Origin: Streptomyces achromogenes | GTDB lineage: Bacteria > Actinomycetota > Actinomycetes > Streptomycetales > Streptomycetaceae | Reading direction: 5' to 3' | Assembly: GCF_030816715.1 (NCBI RefSeq) | Contig: NZ_JAUSYH010000001.1 | Span: forward strand, 1,302,001-1,366,000 | DNA length: 64,000 nt | Part shown: one piece after another, positions 56,039-64,000 of the stretch | How the letters are laid out: every line of letters begins with the position of its first letter | How positions within the stretch are numbered: position 1 is the first letter of the stretch | Translations under genes and position numbers: made by a program | The notes under the pieces: generated by a model | What the model saw: the letters and a program-made list of their open reading frames with translations, nothing else | Databases searched by the model: none | Told to the model about the DNA's origin: nothing

Positions 56039-57505
56039 GTGCGGTTCCCCCACCCGTCCCCGGCCCACCTGAGACGGTTACTCACCGTTCTCGCGCCTCT
56101 GCTGCTCGTGGTCACCTTCCTCGGCGCCCAGCCCGCCGGCGCGGCGACCGTAGATCCCAACGCCTCGTATGTGCTGGTCAACCGCAACAGCGGCAAGGCC
56201 CTGGACGTCTACAACATGGCGACCGGCGACGGCGCCCGCATCACCCAGTGGACCAGGAACGATCAGAGCCAGCAGCAATGGCGGTTCGTCGATTCCGGGG
56301 GCGGCTACTACCGCATCCTGTCCCGCCACTCGGGCAAGGTCCTGGACGTCCAGAACCGGTCCACCGCGAACGGGGGCGCGATCGTCCAGTGGGCCGACCA
56401 GAACGCCACCAACCAGCAGTGGCGGCTGGCCGACAGCCCGGACGGCTACGTGAGGTTGATCGCACGCCACAGCAACAAGGCCCTCGAAGTGCAGGGCGCC
56501 TCCACCGCCGACAACGCGAACGTCGTCCAGTACGACGACTGGGGCGGCACCAACCAGCAGTGGCAGCTCGTCAAGGTCGGCGCCGACGGCTCCGGCACCT
56601 GTGATCTTCCGTCGTCCTACCGCTGGTCGTCCACAGGCGCTCTGGCCCAGCCCAAGTCGGGCTGGGTCTCGCTCAAGGACTTCACCGTCGTCCCCTACAA
56701 CGGCAAGCAGCTCGTCTACGCGACGACGCACGACACCGGGTCGAAGTGGGGTTCGATGAACTTCAGCCCGTTCACCAACTGGTCGGAGATGGCCTCGGCC
56801 GGCCAGAACGCGATGTCGAACTCCACTGTCGCACCCACGCTCTTCTACTTCGCACCGAAGAACATCTGGGTGCTCACGTACCAGTGGGGCGGGACCGCCT
56901 TCTCCTACCGGACCTCGAGCGACCCCACCAACCCGAACGGCTGGTCCTCCCAGCAGGTGCTCTTCTCCGGAAGCATCCCCGGCCCCGGAACCGGCCCCAT
57001 CGACCAGACGCTCATCGGTGACGGGACGAACATGTACCTGTTCTACGCCGGTGACAACGGCAAGATCTACCGGGCGAGCATGCCGATCGGGAACTTCCCG
57101 GGCAGCTTCGGCTCGACCTCGACAGTGGTCATGAGCGACACGACGAACAACCTGTTCGAAGCCCCGCAGGTCTACAAGCTGCAGGGCCAGAACCGCTACC
57201 TCATGATCGTCGAGGCGATCGGATCGCAGGGCCGCTACTTCCGCTCGTTCACGGCCACCAGCCTGAACGGCTCATGGACACCCCAGGCCGCGACCGAGAG
57301 CAATCCCTTCGCCGGCAAGGCCAACAGCGGCGCCACATGGACCAATGACATCAGCCATGGCGAACTGATCCGCACCGGCCCCGATCAGACCATGACCGTC
57401 GACCCCTGCCACCTCCAGTTGCTCTACCAGGGGCGCAACCCCAACTCCGGTGGCGACTACGGCCTTTGGCCCTATCGTCCGGGTCTGCTGACACTGCAGC
57501 GCTGA
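56039..57505 (+). CDS. Secreted RICIN-linked GH62 alpha-L-arabinofuranosidase
   Basis: The product is 488 residues. Signal peptide ([22 protein letters not shown]), RICIN lectin domain at about 40-175 with three QQW motifs, then a GH62 domain: [67 protein letters not shown] (in two blocks) and [11 protein letters not shown]. It removes arabinose side chains from arabinoxylan. GTG 56039 has AAGGAGG 8 nt upstream. Codon 14 (56078-56080) is TTA, so translation may depend on the bldA tRNA. The RICIN domain is strikingly like that of the esterase at 52420. Confidence 0.95.
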   Translation: MRFPHPSPAHLRRLLTVLAPLLLVVTFLGAQPAGAATVDPNASYVLVNRNSGKALDVYNMATGDGARITQWTRNDQSQQQWRFVDSGGGYYRILSRHSGKVLDVQNRSTANGGAIVQWADQNATNQQWRLADSPDGYVRLIARHSNKALEVQGASTADNANVVQYDDWGGTNQQWQLVKVGADGSGTCDLPSSYRWSSTGALAQPKSGWVSLKDFTVVPYNGKQLVYATTHDTGSKWGSMNFSPFTNWSEMASAGQNAMSNSTVAPTLFYFAPKNIWVLTYQWGGTAFSYRTSSDPTNPNGWSSQQVLFSGSIPGPGTGPIDQTLIGDGTNMYLFYAGDNGKIYRASMPIGNFPGSFGSTSTVVMSDTTNNLFEAPQVYKLQGQNRYLMIVEAIGSQGRYFRSFTATSLNGSWTPQAATESNPFAGKANSGATWTNDISHGELIRTGPDQTMTVDPCHLQLLYQGRNPNSGGDYGLWPYRPGLLTLQR

Positions 57506-57544
57506 CGGTGTGAGGCGAGTCCGGCTCCGACAGGGAACCGGCGT

Positions 57545-57572
57545 GGCGGGCTCGGCGAAGGCCGGGCCCGCC
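57545..57572 (+). terminator. Terminator of the GH62 gene
   Basis: GGCGGGCTCGGC pairs with GCCGGGCCCGCC (one G-U) around GAAG. It begins 40 bp after the stop codon. Confidence 0.85.
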
Positions 57573-57667
57573 CTCGCCACGCGACGAGGCCGGCGCTCGT
57601 ACGGCGGGGAGGGCGGGGTCGGGCAGCCGGCCCCGTTTATTCGCGTGCGCGCTCCCACCGCACCCAC

Positions 57668-57673
57668 TAGCGT
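57668..57673 (+). promoter_or_regulatory. Possible -10 box for the Y-RNA-like transcript
   Basis: TAGCGT matches the streptomycete TAGNNT -10 form. A start about 8 nt downstream would fall at 57680-57682, the first base of the paired structure. I see no good -35 hexamer. Confidence 0.35.
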
Positions 57674-57680
57674 GCGTGTT

Positions 57681-57767
57681 CGACGCCTTCCGATGCGCTG
57701 TGCCCCGGTTACTTCATATCTGACGCGCAACACCGACCCGGTGCCACTACTGATCTCGGAAGGCGTC
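57681..57767 (+). ncRNA. Candidate Y-RNA-like structured RNA or leader upstream of rsr
   Basis: GACGCCTTCCGA (57682-57693) and its exact complement TCGGAAGGCGTC (57756-57767) would form a 12-bp closing stem. Inside, TGCGC (57694-57698) pairs with GCGCA (57725-57729), stacking directly on the first stem, and CACCG (57731-57735) pairs with CGGTG (57739-57743). The three helices form a three-way junction of about 86 nt. Ro60 binds Y RNAs, whose ends pair in a long stem, and bacterial Y RNAs are often encoded beside rsr. The ending lies 39 nt before the rsr start. It could instead be a regulatory leader. I found no clear tRNA-like T-arm. Confidence 0.4.
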
Positions 57768-57806
57768 CCCTCTACTTTCCGGAACGTCTCCCAAGGGACC
57801 TTCTGC

Positions 57807-59510
57807 ATGCCCCATTTCAACCGTCAGCGGGCCAAGTCCGAAGCCAGGAGAGAGATCCAGGCGGAAATACCGGGCCTGACCGCAGGCGGAGCGACGTCGT
57901 CGCTCTCCACCCACGGCCGGTGGCTGCTCCCGCCGTCCGCCACCACGCGAAACCTGCGGCACCCGGCCGCCCTCCGGCCTCACCACCGTACCCACCAGGG
58001 CGGCGCCGGCTACGCCCGCACCCCGAAGGCGGAACTCTTCCTGCTGGCCATGTCCCACATGGTCGGCCACCACAGCTTCTACGAGGACGCCGTCGCCCGC
58101 GACGAGCGCTTCGAGCAGTTGGTGCGCACCCTCGCCGTCAGCGACCCCGAGTGGACCCTCGGCCTGCTGGGCTGGCTGCGCACCGAGGCCCACATGCGCA
58201 CCGCCTCCCTCGTGGGCGCCGCCGAGTTCGTGCGCGCCAGGCTGGACGCCGGGGCCGTCGGCCACTCACGGCAGGCCGTGGCCGCCGTACTCCAACGGGC
58301 CGACGAGCCGGGCGAGTTGCTGGCCTACTGGACCTCCCGGTACGGCCGGCGGATTCCGCAGCCGCTCAAGCGCGGGATCGCCGACGCCGTACGGCGTCTC
58401 TACACCGGGCGCGCGCTCCTCAAGTACGACACCGCCTCGCGCGCCTACCGCTTCGGTGACGTCCTCGAACTCACCCACCCCACTCCCGACCCCCGACGTC
58501 CCTGGCAGGGCGACCTGTTCAGGCACGCGATCGACCGCCGCCACCGCGCCGACCGCGCCCTGCCCCCGCCCGGCCAGACGCTGCTCGCCGCACACCGGGA
58601 GCTGATGACCATGCCGGTCGCGGACCGGCGTGCCCTGGTGACCGCTCGGAACGGCGCGGAGCGTCTCCACGCGGCCGGGATGACCTGGGAGTCGGTGGCG
58701 GGCTGGCTTCAGGGGCCGCTCGACGCGGCGGTGTGGGAGGCCCTGGTCCCCTCGATGGGGCCGATGGCCCTCGTACGCAATCTGCGCAACCTCGACCAGG
58801 CCGGCGTGAGCGACGAGGTCGCCGCCGAGGTGGCCTCGCGGATCTCCGACCCGGACGAGGTGCGCCGTTCACGCCAGTTCCCGTTCCGCTACCTCGCCGC
58901 CCACCGCAACACCCCCTCACACCGCTGGGAGGAGCCTTTGGAGGCGGCCCTCGGGCACTCCCTCGCCAACGTCCCCGCACTGACCGGCCGCACGCTGGTC
59001 CTGGTGGACCGCTCGGGCTCGATGTTCGACCGGCCCAGCGAGCACACCCAGCTCAACCGGGCGGACACGGCGGCCGTGTTCGGCACGGCGCTGGCGCTGC
59101 GGGCCGAGCGGGCCGACCTGGTGGAGTTCGGGACCGACAGCCGCCGCGTGGCACTCACCCCGGGTGAGCCCGTGCTGCGCGTCCTGGACCGCTTCCACGA
59201 CCTCGGCGGCACGAACACGGCCGCGGCGCTCAAGCGGAACTACGACCGTCACGACCGGGTGGTCCTGGTGACCGACGAACAGACCGGGGCGACCCAGTGG
59301 GCCAACCCGCTGCTCACGATTCCCTTCCGCGTCCCCGTCTACACCTGGAACCTGGCGGGCTACGCCCCGGCTCACGCCCCGGCCGGCCCGCACCACCACA
59401 CCTTCGGCGGTCTGAGCGACGCCGCGTTCCGGCTGATCCCGCTCATCGAGGCCGGCCGGGACGCGCAGTGGCCGTGGGAGAGCGGTGCTTCCGAGCCCGA
59501 TCCCACGTGA
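57807..59510 (+). CDS. rsr: TROVE-domain Ro60 orthologue (Rsr)
   Basis: A 567-residue protein. The TROVE HEAT-repeat ring covers about 60-350 (TPKAELFLLAMSHMVGHHSFYED, DPEWTLGLLGWLRTEAHMRTAS in pieces). A vWA domain follows with a complete MIDAS: VDRSGSM (DxSxS), GGTNT and VTDEQTG. Bacterial Ro60 proteins bind Y RNAs and direct exonucleases such as PNPase to structured RNA, or act under stress. ATG 57807 has AAGGGA about 8 nt upstream. It is flanked by glycoside hydrolase genes, which look unrelated. A candidate partner RNA lies just upstream. Confidence 0.93.
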   Translation: MPHFNRQRAKSEARREIQAEIPGLTAGGATSSLSTHGRWLLPPSATTRNLRHPAALRPHHRTHQGGAGYARTPKAELFLLAMSHMVGHHSFYEDAVARDERFEQLVRTLAVSDPEWTLGLLGWLRTEAHMRTASLVGAAEFVRARLDAGAVGHSRQAVAAVLQRADEPGELLAYWTSRYGRRIPQPLKRGIADAVRRLYTGRALLKYDTASRAYRFGDVLELTHPTPDPRRPWQGDLFRHAIDRRHRADRALPPPGQTLLAAHRELMTMPVADRRALVTARNGAERLHAAGMTWESVAGWLQGPLDAAVWEALVPSMGPMALVRNLRNLDQAGVSDEVAAEVASRISDPDEVRRSRQFPFRYLAAHRNTPSHRWEEPLEAALGHSLANVPALTGRTLVLVDRSGSMFDRPSEHTQLNRADTAAVFGTALALRAERADLVEFGTDSRRVALTPGEPVLRVLDRFHDLGGTNTAAALKRNYDRHDRVVLVTDEQTGATQWANPLLTIPFRVPVYTWNLAGYAPAHAPAGPHHHTFGGLSDAAFRLIPLIEAGRDAQWPWESGASEPDPT

Positions 59511-59618
59511 CACGTCCGCCGGCATCGACGATCGACCGTCGGACAGCGGCCGTTCACGAGGTCACCCGCGCCCGGCACCCTGCACCCGCGCGCCTTGCGC
59601 CCGCGCTCCCTGCACCGG

Positions 59619-59656
59619 CGTCGGCGCCGGCCCCCGGGGAGGGGCCGGCGCCGACG
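59619..59656. terminator. 16-bp perfect hairpin between rsr and the convergent esterase
   Basis: CGTCGGCGCCGGCCCC (59619-59634) pairs fully with 59641-59656 around CGGGGA. It can end both transcripts. Confidence 0.85.
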
Positions 59657-59679
59657 GATCGCGGGTCACCTCCGCGCGT

Positions 59680-60957
59680 TCAGGTCGTCGTGCAGGCGGC
59701 GCCGTTGAGAGTGTAGGAGCTCGGCGGAGCGGTGTTGCCGGTGTGGGTCGCCTGGAATCCGATGTCCACGGACGCGCCCGGGGCGATCCTCGCGTTGTGG
59801 GCGACGTTCCTGGCGGTCACCTGTCCGGCGGCGGACGCATAGTCGGCGTTCCACCCGGAGGTGACGGTCTGGCCGGCCGGCAGGGTGAACAGCAGGGACC
59901 AGCCGTCGATCGCCGTCGTGCCGGTGTTGGCGATGGTGAGGCTCGACGTCAGGCCGGTGTTCCAGGCGTTGACGGTGGCGGTGACCCGGCAGGTCGCCGT
60001 CCCCGGCCCCGGCGACGGGTCGGAGGTCTGGAACTGGGTGAAGAACTTCCACACCTCCGCCGGCACCCAGGTCCTGGAGCCGCTGTCACCGGCGGCCCCG
60101 TCCTGCGGAGCGGCGATGTGTCCTTCGTCGAACGCGGCCCAGACGACCGGGTGCCCGGCCGAGCAGCCCGCGTAGGCGGTGACCCGGTGGGTCAGGCTGC
60201 CCTGGGCCGGCTCCGGCGGGTTCTGGGCGGCACAGCCGTTGTTCCTGACGAACCTGTCCCGCAGCGCCCGTCCGCCGGAGATGCCGAGGACGTTGTCCCT
60301 GAGGCCGTGCACCCCGAGGTAGGCGATGGGCTGCGTGCCGCCGCTGCATCCGCTGAGCTGCCCGCCGCTCTGCACCGCGACCGCGCGGAAGACCGTCGCC
60401 CGGGAACACGCGAGGGCGTACGACATCGCGGCGCCGTAGCTGAAGCCCAGGGCGAAGCGCTGTGTCGTGTCGACGCACAGGTCCGCCTCGATCCGCCGGA
60501 GGATGTCGTCGACGAGGGTGACGTCCTCGCCGCCTGCGTTGCCCCAGCCGTTGTTGAGGCCCTGGGGCGCGACGAAGACGGTGCTGTTGTTCGCCAGCCG
60601 CTGGAGTCCGTAGTAGGCCCAGGTGCCCGTCTCCACCGTCCGGCCCGTCGCGACGTCCGTGGAGGTGCCCCCCAGCCAGTGGAATCCGAGGACCAGACGG
60701 TACGGATGGTTGCGGTCGTAGCCGTCGGGGAGCTTCAGGATGAAGGTCCGGTTCTTGCCGTTGCTCTGGATCGTGTACGTGCCGCTCGTCAGGGTAGGGG
60801 CCTTGCCGCAGCCGGCGGTCGGGGCTGCGGCGCCGGCGTGCGCGGCGTCCGTGCCGGAGACCGCGCTCGGCGTGTCCGCGCCGTGGCCGTCCGCCAGTGC
60901 CGTTCCCCCCGTGGTCAGGATGAGCAGCACGGCCATGACGGCCCCCCATAAGCGCAC
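59680..60957 (-). CDS. Secreted feruloyl-esterase/PHB-depolymerase-like protein with CBM2
   Basis: The product is about 425 residues. A signal peptide (MAVLLILTTGGTALA region) leads to a CE1-like esterase with LGFHWLGGTSTD, nucleophile GFSYGAAMSYALAC and FDEGHIAAP. A Pro/Gly linker precedes a C-terminal CBM2: CRVTATVNAWNTGLTSSLTI, WSLLFTLPAGQTVTSGWNADY. GTG 60957 has GAGGG 5 nt upstream; ATG 60936 is an alternative. Its catalytic core is a paralogue of the esterase at 52420-53805, but the binding module differs in type and end. It follows the GH43 gene by 107 bp. Confidence 0.88.
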   Translation of the reverse strand: MRLWGAVMAVLLILTTGGTALADGHGADTPSAVSGTDAAHAGAAAPTAGCGKAPTLTSGTYTIQSNGKNRTFILKLPDGYDRNHPYRLVLGFHWLGGTSTDVATGRTVETGTWAYYGLQRLANNSTVFVAPQGLNNGWGNAGGEDVTLVDDILRRIEADLCVDTTQRFALGFSYGAAMSYALACSRATVFRAVAVQSGGQLSGCSGGTQPIAYLGVHGLRDNVLGISGGRALRDRFVRNNGCAAQNPPEPAQGSLTHRVTAYAGCSAGHPVVWAAFDEGHIAAPQDGAAGDSGSRTWVPAEVWKFFTQFQTSDPSPGPGTATCRVTATVNAWNTGLTSSLTIANTGTTAIDGWSLLFTLPAGQTVTSGWNADYASAAGQVTARNVAHNARIAPGASVDIGFQATHTGNTAPPSSYTLNGAACTTT

Positions 60958-61064
60958 GCCCGCCCTCGACGGTGGCCTCTCCCTCGCCGTTCCCACTGCC
61001 CTCGCTCGCCATGCCACTCCCTTTTCTCTGTCGGATCCTCGTCGTGCACGGACAGGGGTCGGGT

Positions 61065-62558
61065 TCACCGCGGTGCGGTCGCGGCGGCACCGGCGGCGAA
61101 CCGCCACCAGTCCATGTTGAGCAGATAGCCGCTGCCGCCGGTGAACCGCAGATAGAGATCCCGCGTTCCCGTGGCCCCGCTGACCGGGCAGGTCACCGTC
61201 GTCCACTTCTGCCAGCCGCCGGTGCCCGGCACGGCGCACCTGCCGACGACCGTGCCGTTCGTGGAGCCCAGGCGCAGTTCGACGGTCCCGCCGCCGTTGC
61301 CCGACGCCACGCGTGCGGTGAACGAGGACGCGCCCGCCCCGAATCCCACGCCCTTGACCTTGAGGTAGTCGCCGTTGTCGATCCAGCCGACGTTCATTCC
61401 GCCTTCCGCGGCCGGTTCGGTCTCGATCCCGGCCCCCCAGGCGATCGTCTCGGCTTCCTGGCGCGTATACGGATCGAGCGTGCCGGCCTGGGGCGCCCCG
61501 GCGTTCGTCATGTTGATCACCGGGATCGTGCCGTCGGCGTTGTAGGCGAACCGCTCCACCGCGACCGAGCGGGTGAAGCCGCCCCCGCCCGGCAGTGCGC
61601 CGTTGTGGTAGAAGAAGTACGAGTTGCCCTTGAAGTCGGCGATCCCGGGGTGGTTGGTGAAACTGCCGCCCTGGGTGGGCATGATCGTCCCGCGATAGGT
61701 CCACGGTCCGGTCGGGCCGGGCGCCGTGGAGTAGGCGATGAACTCCGAGCAGCACTTGGCCGCGAACACCAGGTAGTACAGGCCGTTGCGCTTGTGGACC
61801 CAGGGGCCCTCCTCGTACAGCGTGGGACGGTTGGCGTCGCCGGTGCGAGTGCCGAAGCCCGCGGTGGTGAGCGGGATCCTGGTGGCACTGCCGGCATAGG
61901 AGGTCATGTCGGCGTTCAGCCGCACGTACCACAGGTTGGGGTTGCCCCAGTACAGGTAGGCCTGGCCGTCGTCGTCGACGAAGACGGTCGGGTCGATCTC
62001 GCCGTTCTCCACCAGTGGACGGCCGAGGGCGTCCCGGAAGGGGCCGGTGGGGCTGTCCGACACCGCCACGCCGATGGCCATCCTGCCGGTCGCCCGGCTC
62101 TTGACCGGCACGTACCAGTAGAACCGGCCGTTGCGGTCGACCACCTGACCCGCCCACGCGTCGGCGGACGCCCAGCTGAAGGTCGTCAGGCTGAGCGGTG
62201 AGCCGTGGTCGGTCCAGTTGACCATGTCGGCGGAGGACCACACCCGCCAGTCCTTCATGGTGAAGTAGGTGGAGCCGTCCTCGTCGTGTCCCGTGTAGAG
62301 GTAGACCCGCCCGTTGTGGACGAGCGGGGCCGGGTCGGCGGTGTAGACGTGCTGCACGATCGGGTTGTCGGCCCTGGCCGCGGTGGGCTGCACGGCGGCG
62401 GGCACGACCGCGAACGCGAGCACGAGAGCCACGATCCAGGCGGCCGCCCGCGTGAGCCTCGCGCCTGCGGGCCCGGCCCCGGGCGTGGTCGTCGTCCCCG
62501 GTGGGCGACGGCCGGCAGGCGACCGCGGCAGGCCGGGCGACGGATGCCGCTCCCTCAT
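61065..62558 (-). CDS. Secreted GH43 arabinofuranosidase/xylosidase with CBM6
   Basis: A 497-residue protein. N-terminal signal (AAAWIVALVLAFAVVPAAV); five-bladed GH43 domain with base Asp in YTADPAPLVHNGRVYLYTG, pKa-modulating Asp in NGEIDPTVFVDDDG and acid Glu in LYEEGPWVHKRNG. The C-terminal CBM6 (RQEAETIAWGAGIE, WIDNGDYLKVKGVGFG, LLNMDWWRF) binds xylan. It should remove arabinose or xylose units. The start overlaps the upstream stop by ATGA. Confidence 0.92.
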   Translation of the reverse strand: MRERHPSPGLPRSPAGRRPPGTTTTPGAGPAGARLTRAAAWIVALVLAFAVVPAAVQPTAARADNPIVQHVYTADPAPLVHNGRVYLYTGHDEDGSTYFTMKDWRVWSSADMVNWTDHGSPLSLTTFSWASADAWAGQVVDRNGRFYWYVPVKSRATGRMAIGVAVSDSPTGPFRDALGRPLVENGEIDPTVFVDDDGQAYLYWGNPNLWYVRLNADMTSYAGSATRIPLTTAGFGTRTGDANRPTLYEEGPWVHKRNGLYYLVFAAKCCSEFIAYSTAPGPTGPWTYRGTIMPTQGGSFTNHPGIADFKGNSYFFYHNGALPGGGGFTRSVAVERFAYNADGTIPVINMTNAGAPQAGTLDPYTRQEAETIAWGAGIETEPAAEGGMNVGWIDNGDYLKVKGVGFGAGASSFTARVASGNGGGTVELRLGSTNGTVVGRCAVPGTGGWQKWTTVTCPVSGATGTRDLYLRFTGGSGYLLNMDWWRFAAGAAATAPR

Positions 62559-64000
62559 GTCCGGCTCCACTTCTGGCCGGCCCGGCCGTCGCACGTCCAC
62601 AGGACCAGCGGGGTGCCGTTGGACGTGCCGGCCCGGTCGACGTCGAGGCACAGTCCGGACAGGGCGTTGCGGACCGACCCGTCGGAGCCGACGGTCCACT
62701 TCTGGTTGCTCTGGTTGTTGCAGGGCCAGGTGACGACCCGGGTGCCGTTGGCGGTGCCCTGGTTGTAGGCGTCCAGGCACTTGTCGCCGAAGACGCGGAT
62801 CTCACCGCCGGCCCATGTGGTCCACAGCTGGTTGGCGGCCGTGTGGCAGTCCCAGAGCAGGACGGTGGCCCCGGCCGCGGTGGAGCCGTTGTCCACGTCC
62901 ACGCAGCGGCCGGAGCCGTTGCCGCGCAGCCGCGAGGTGGTGGCGGCGAGCGGGCTGCCGCCGGACACCCGGTACACCGCCACGCCGTGCGCGGGGACAC
63001 TCGCCGAGATCGCCCCGGACGTGCTCGACGTGGCGCCGGTCCACAGGTCCGTCAGGGTGAAGGACCCGCCGGCGAGCCCGACCCCGGCCGCCGTGGTGCT
63101 GACCGTCGCGGCGGCGCCGCCCCGGTTGAACAGGCCCACGGCGACCGAGCCGTCGGACAGGGGCTTGGCGAACACCTCGGTGCTGCCGTCGTCGCGCACG
63201 CGGCGCCCGCCCGCGCCCAGCCGGTCCTGGTTCACCGCCAGCAGCCGCGGGTTGCGCAGGATCGCGCTCACGTCGGCGGACATGGTGCGGATGTCGTTGC
63301 CGGCCATGAGCGGTGCCGCCAGCAGCGACCAGAGGGCGAAGTGCGAGCGGGACTCGGTCAGCGACAGACCGGGACGGCCGACGACCAGCATGTCGGGGTC
63401 GTTCCAGTGTCCCGGCCCGGACTGGGCCGCCAGCGGCGCGGTGACGTCGAGCACGTTGCCGACGCCCATGGGGTAGCTGTTGGTGTTCCCGTTCTGCCAG
63501 ATGTCGAGCAGGTCCTCGGTCGTCCGCCACAGGTCGGCGACCTCACCCCAGTTGTAGCCGGCGCCGGTGATGGCGTGAAAGCTGTTGGGGTTGATGCTGT
63601 AGACGATCGGGCGCCCGGTGGCGCGCAGGGCGTCGCGCATGAGCGTGAACCGTGCGACCTGCTCGTCACGGGTGCCGCTGGAGGAGCACCAGTCGTACTT
63701 GAGGTAGTCGACTCCCCACGAGGCGAACGCGGCGGCGTCCTGGGCCTCGTGCCCTCTGCTGCCCGTGGACCCCGGATAGGCGCCGGTGGTCTGCGCACAG
63801 GTGCGCTCGCCGGGCACCTGGTAGATGCCGAACTTCAGGCCCTTGCCATGGATGTAGTCCCCCAGCGCCTTCATGCCGCTCGGGAACTTGGCCGGACTGG
63901 CCCGCAGGTTGCCGGCCGCGTCGCGCTGCGGGTCGAACCAGCAGTCGTCGACCACGACGTACCGGTAGCCGGCGTCCCGCATGCCCGAGGACGCCATCGC
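62555..64000 (-). CDS. GH27 alpha-galactosidase-like enzyme with C-terminal RICIN/CBM13, partial
   Basis: The 5' end lies beyond the window; the visible part is about 482 residues. The GH27 barrel has YVVVDDCWFDPQRD, nucleophile Asp in YLKYDWCSSSG and acid/base Asp in GHWNDPDMLVVG. A beta-sandwich is followed by a CBM13 lectin domain with GRCVDVDNG, KCLDAYNQG and LCLDVDRAG repeats. GH27 enzymes release alpha-galactose or beta-L-arabinopyranose; the arabinoxylan neighbours make arabinopyranosidase activity possible. The ATG at 63997 is internal. Its stop overlaps the GH43 start, so they are coupled. Confidence 0.93.
   Translation of the reverse strand, partial: AMASSGMRDAGYRYVVVDDCWFDPQRDAAGNLRASPAKFPSGMKALGDYIHGKGLKFGIYQVPGERTCAQTTGAYPGSTGSRGHEAQDAAAFASWGVDYLKYDWCSSSGTRDEQVARFTLMRDALRATGRPIVYSINPNSFHAITGAGYNWGEVADLWRTTEDLLDIWQNGNTNSYPMGVGNVLDVTAPLAAQSGPGHWNDPDMLVVGRPGLSLTESRSHFALWSLLAAPLMAGNDIRTMSADVSAILRNPRLLAVNQDRLGAGGRRVRDDGSTEVFAKPLSDGSVAVGLFNRGGAAATVSTTAAGVGLAGGSFTLTDLWTGATSSTSGAISASVPAHGVAVYRVSGGSPLAATTSRLRGNGSGRCVDVDNGSTAAGATVLLWDCHTAANQLWTTWAGGEIRVFGDKCLDAYNQGTANGTRVVTWPCNNQSNQKWTVGSDGSVRNALSGLCLDVDRAGTSNGTPLVLWTCDGRAGQKWSRT

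Larger units (their letters stand above)
57506..57806. other. Intergenic region between GH62 and rsr genes
   Basis: It holds the GH62 terminator (57545-57572), a possible -10 box (57668-57673) and the structured element at 57681-57767. The ribosome site AAGGGA lies at about 57793. Confidence 0.7.

Noticed and set aside
57671..57690. A tRNA-like T-arm (TTCGAC loop) near the candidate Y RNA
   Set aside because: The small GCGT/ACGC hairpin overlaps the stronger 12-bp closing stem and no acceptor or anticodon arms can be drawn.

Overview
The window is chromosomal DNA of a Streptomyces or a very close relative. The evidence is very high G+C with strong third-position G/C bias, a conservon (histidine kinase, roadblock, DUF742 and Ras-like GTPase proteins), ROK, PucR, PadR and MarR regulators, an xlnA-type xylanase, and a rare TTA leucine codon in a secreted hydrolase. 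No IS element, prophage, CRISPR array, rRNA or convincing tRNA gene was seen.

Left edge (1-8.4 kb): the 3' part of a type I polyketide synthase (KS-AT-ACP-TE) whose thioesterase resembles mycobacterial Pks13, followed 9 nt later by a Tat-exported antigen-85/esterase-D family protein, a PucR-type regulator, a secreted cutinase and a convergent secreted alpha/beta hydrolase. This gene content recalls the mycolic-acid condensation locus (pks13, fbp, cutinase-like Rv3802c) in a genus not known to make mycolates. It is the most unusual protein-coding block here.

Middle (8.4-44.6 kb): housekeeping and regulatory genes. They include a cold-shock protein and DEAD-box helicase pair with structured leaders, YjbQ, an FAD oxidoreductase, a short MltG-like protein, a homodimeric ABC exporter divergent from its MarR regulator, DctA, an L,D-transpeptidase-like protein, and a heterodimeric ABC exporter whose two subunits have complementary degenerate ATP sites. 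After these come DUF5709, ribosomal protein L31 type B, a YdjM-like membrane protein, a Ski2-like helicase, TesB, the conservon with an extra roadblock protein and a MHYT membrane protein, a hydrolase divergent from a PadR regulator with a perfect operator, and an SNF2/SWIM gene pair.

Right part (44.7-64 kb): an arabinoxylan utilisation region. xylA and xylB are divergent and a ROK regulator follows xylB. A GAF-domain regulator and an aldehyde dehydrogenase come next. Then come secreted enzymes: a RICIN-linked feruloyl-esterase/PHB-depolymerase-like protein, GH10 xylanase, GH62 arabinofuranosidase, and a minus-strand set of GH27, GH43-CBM6 and a second esterase with CBM2. Together they would debranch and cut arabinoxylan outside the cell and feed xylose to XylA/XylB.

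Inside this region lies a TROVE/Ro60 (Rsr) gene. Its upstream gap holds a candidate Y-RNA-like structure: perfect 12-nt complementary arms enclosing two further helices, beginning just after a possible -10 box. Start codons were chosen from ribosome binding sites and overlaps where possible. All assignments come from reading the sequence; no database search was run.
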